From NCBI GenBank assembly GCA_024638815.1, contig JAHEJM010000001.1:59355-123354 (forward strand): DNA of 64,000 bases, given 5' to 3'. Below, in pieces: positions 62,344 to 64,000 of the stretch (position 1 is the first letter of the stretch; every line of letters starts with the position of its first letter). The notes under the pieces were generated by a model that was given only the letters and a program-made list of their open reading frames with translations, did no database searches and was not told the origin of the DNA. The DNA is from Acidimicrobiales bacterium. GTDB taxonomy: Bacteria; Actinomycetota; Acidimicrobiia; Acidimicrobiales; SZUA-35. Made by a program: the position numbers and the translations under genes.

Positions 62344-62679
62344 ATGTCACCGAAGATGTTTGCCGCAGCCGGAATCGTGGCTGCCGGTCTCGGGCTGGGG
62401 GCGACCCTGGCCAGCGCCGCCCCCGACAACAGCAATCGCCCGGACTCGGCTCCCGATACCGCCTGCATGCAAGCCGGTATCGGCGTTCTTCGCGGCGCAG
62501 GTCTGCTGCCGTCGGTCGCGGCCGACGGCCTCCCCATCGAGACTGCGGTTTCGGTTGGCGTGACCGTACGAGAGGGTGCCGACATCTCCGGTGTACCCGA
62601 TCCGATCCCCTTCAATGTTGTGCTGGCCGATCACCGAGCCGGCGACAACAGCCTCTTCGTCTACCCTTGGTGTGACTGA
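62344..62679 (+). CDS. Small secreted protein with two cysteines
   Basis: 111-residue protein with a classic signal peptide (KMFAAAGIVAAGLGLGATLASAA, cleavage after ASA) leaving about 87 mature residues. The mature part has two cysteines, one in DTACMQAGIG and one at the very C-terminus (YPWCD), which could form a disulfide. I recognise no family. Translation is well supported: AAGGAG lies six bases before the ATG, one of the best sites in the window, in contrast to the leaderless neighbours. The 190-bp upstream region is AT-richer than its surroundings and should hold its promoter. Confidence 0.75.
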   Translation: MSPKMFAAAGIVAAGLGLGATLASAAPDNSNRPDSAPDTACMQAGIGVLRGAGLLPSVAADGLPIETAVSVGVTVREGADISGVPDPIPFNVVLADHRAGDNSLFVYPWCD

Positions 62680-62767
62680 CGGCGATCGGCGTTGAGCCGG
62701 TCGATCGTGCATGACGTCAGAGTCCCGGCGACTGGTAGGGCCATAAACCGTTGCCGGTTCAGGGCCC

Positions 62768-62773
62768 TACACT
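62768..62773 (+). promoter_or_regulatory. -10 hexamer of the shikimate kinase gene
   Basis: TACACT ends seven bases before the GTG at 62781, again without a ribosome binding site. It supports that GTG over the ATG at 62751. Confidence 0.5.
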
Positions 62774-62780
62774 TCTGGCT

Positions 62781-63308
62781 GTGAGCGACCGGCCCAACAT
62801 CGTACTGACCGGCTTCATGGGCACCGGCAAGACCACGGTCGGGCGGGAGCTGGCCCGCCGGTTGGGCTACCGGTTCGTGGACACCGATCAGATCATCGAG
62901 CAACGCCACGGTCCCATTGCCGACATCTTCGCCGAGAAGGGCGAAGAGGCGTTTCGAGCCGTTGAGCGCACCGTGGCCGCCGAGTTGGCCGACGCTGACG
63001 GTCTTGTCATCGCCACCGGTGGCCGGATGATGCTCGACGATGCCAGTGCCTCATCGCTGGGGCGAAGCGGCCACGTGATCTGTCTCGTGGCGTCTTCCGA
63101 CACCATTCACCATCGGGTGACCGCCGATGACTCGGGTATCATCCGGCCGCTGCTCGACGGTGACGATGCCCGGACTCGGATCGAGGAGCTGCTGGCGGCC
63201 CGGGACGCCGGATACCGGCGCTTCCCTCAGATCGACACCAATGGCCGCAGCGTGGACGACGTGGCCGATGCGGTGCTCGCTCTGATCCCCGGTGCGATGG
63301 CAACGTGA
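62781..63308 (+). CDS. aroK: Shikimate kinase
   Basis: 175-residue P-loop kinase phosphorylating shikimate in aromatic amino-acid synthesis. It has Walker A LTGFMGTGKTTVGRELA, FVDTDQIIEQRHG (the shikimate-binding Asp), FAEKGEEAFRAVE with the substrate Arg, VIATGGRMML (GG substrate loop), and a lid/C-terminal IIRPLLDGDDARTRIEELLAARDAGYRR. The region after the GG loop is less like enteric AroK, so a related sugar or hydroxyacid kinase is not excluded. No other aro gene is adjacent. The start GTG follows a TACACT hexamer. Confidence 0.8.
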   Translation: MSDRPNIVLTGFMGTGKTTVGRELARRLGYRFVDTDQIIEQRHGPIADIFAEKGEEAFRAVERTVAAELADADGLVIATGGRMMLDDASASSLGRSGHVICLVASSDTIHHRVTADDSGIIRPLLDGDDARTRIEELLAARDAGYRRFPQIDTNGRSVDDVADAVLALIPGAMAT

Positions 63309-63406
63309 CCCTCTGGGGCCGGTTCGGTCGGGATAGGCGATGAGACCGTCGGCGTGCGTCATCAGGTCGTTTGTTCGGCGAACGGTGCCGGTGCGACACT
63401 ACGGCC

Positions 63407-64000
63407 ATGGATCGTGCCTGGCTGGGTCGGCGGATCGAGGAACCGCTTGATCCCGATCTCGAGATCGTCGACCCCCACCACCACCTTTGGCCGGCCGGTA
63501 GCCGCTACGGCCGGTACGGGCTCGACGACCTGCTGATCAACACCGCAGCCGGTCACCGAATCGTCCAGACCGTGTTCGTGGAGTGCCGATCGAGCTACCT
63601 CGAGGATGGACCATGGGCGGCCCGCTCGGAGTCGGCCGATTTGACGGTCGGGACCACGAGGTCCGGCAACACCTGCGGGACGAATTGCAGGCCCTGGCCG
63701 AGCTGACCAACGTGTATCTCAAGCTCGGGGGAGTGGGCATGACTCGCTTCGGCAGCCGATGGCAGCTGCGACCCGCACCACCCGCCTCGGATGATGTCGT
63801 GGCCGTCTGGAGCGATCTGGTTCGCTGGCCCATCGACACCTTCGGGCCCGGCGCTGCATGTTCGAGTCCAACTACCCGGTCGACGCTGAGACGGTGGGCT
63901 ATGGGGTCCTGTGGAATGCGTTCAAGAAAATGGCACCACCGTACAATACGAGCGAAAAGGCTGAACTGTTTGCCGGAACGGCACGTCGGGTCGACCGGCT
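63407..64000 (+). pseudogene. Amidohydrolase_2 (TIM-barrel) pseudogene, truncated by window end
   Basis: Three pieces of one amidohydrolase-2 protein lie in three frames. Piece 1 (63407 to about 63612) has the metal-binding EIVDPHHHLWP and VFVECRSSYLEDG. Piece 2 (about 63613-63850) reads MGGPLGVGRFDGRDHEV, LAELTNVYLKLGGVGM, WPIDTFGPG. Piece 3 (from about 63852) reads RCMFESNYPVDAETVGYGVLWNAFKKMAP and continues to the window end. Between pieces 1 and 2 about 120-140 residues that family members have (metal and substrate region) are missing; between 2 and 3 one base is lost. The gene is therefore broken, or the assembly is. The ATG at 63407 follows GACACT by six bases. Confidence 0.75.

Overview
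The window comes from a high-GC actinobacterial chromosome. A WhiB regulator, two DUF2510 proteins, DUF3097, a SepX/GlpR-like membrane protein, actinobacterial-type ferrochelatase, a serine-rich FmdB protein and a second ParE/ParC-like topoisomerase pair all point to Actinomycetota. Their mix fits an Acidimicrobiia-like lineage, but that placement is inference. Coding density is very high, there is one tRNA, and I see no rRNA, IS element, prophage or CRISPR array.

Layout. 0-8 kb: an AddB/AddA-like helicase-nuclease pair, a 55-residue DUF2510 protein and a stand-alone Fe-S RecB-type nuclease. 8-13 kb: TPM-like membrane protein, small zincin, AarF/UbiB-like kinase, ferrochelatase, WhiB. 13-24 kb: EEP-fold phosphodiesterase, DUF2510 membrane protein, HelD/HelR-type RNA polymerase ATPase, type IIA topoisomerase pair, CbbX-like AAA+ ATPase, and a perfect 19-bp hairpin. 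24-35 kb: small Arg-tailed protein, mycoredoxin-like protein, site-2 protease, SDR, membrane-anchored Swt1-like HEPN protein, GGDEF-EAL protein, DUF3097, SGNH hydrolase, ABC-F ATPase with a probable leader peptide, and a MalY-like aminotransferase.

35-42 kb: a membrane mannosyltransferase fused to a family 2 glycosyltransferase, a second membrane glycosyltransferase, NfuA-like protein, trypsin-like lipoprotein, a 5 x 13-bp tandem repeat, a D-2-hydroxyacid dehydrogenase, and an MFS gene lacking its centre. 42-50 kb: glycogen genes glgB/glgC (divergent) and glgX-glgA. 50-56 kb: dxs, quinone oxidoreductase, tldD-tldE, SAF/RcpC-like protein, FmdB. 56-62 kb: galU, moeA, moaA, moaC and a SepX-like gene, then tRNA-Ala(CGC). 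The end holds a small secreted protein, a shikimate kinase and a decayed amidohydrolase cut by the window edge.

A thread across the window: many genes start 6-7 nt after a TANNNT hexamer with no usable ribosome binding site. This is the signature of leaderless transcripts and it helps decide several starts. No complete new multi-gene system is evident. The most unusual items are the tail-anchored HEPN protein, the leaderless 16-residue ORF overlapping the ABC-F gene, the FmdB protein lacking part of its zinc site, the 13-bp repeat array, and two genes with large internal losses.
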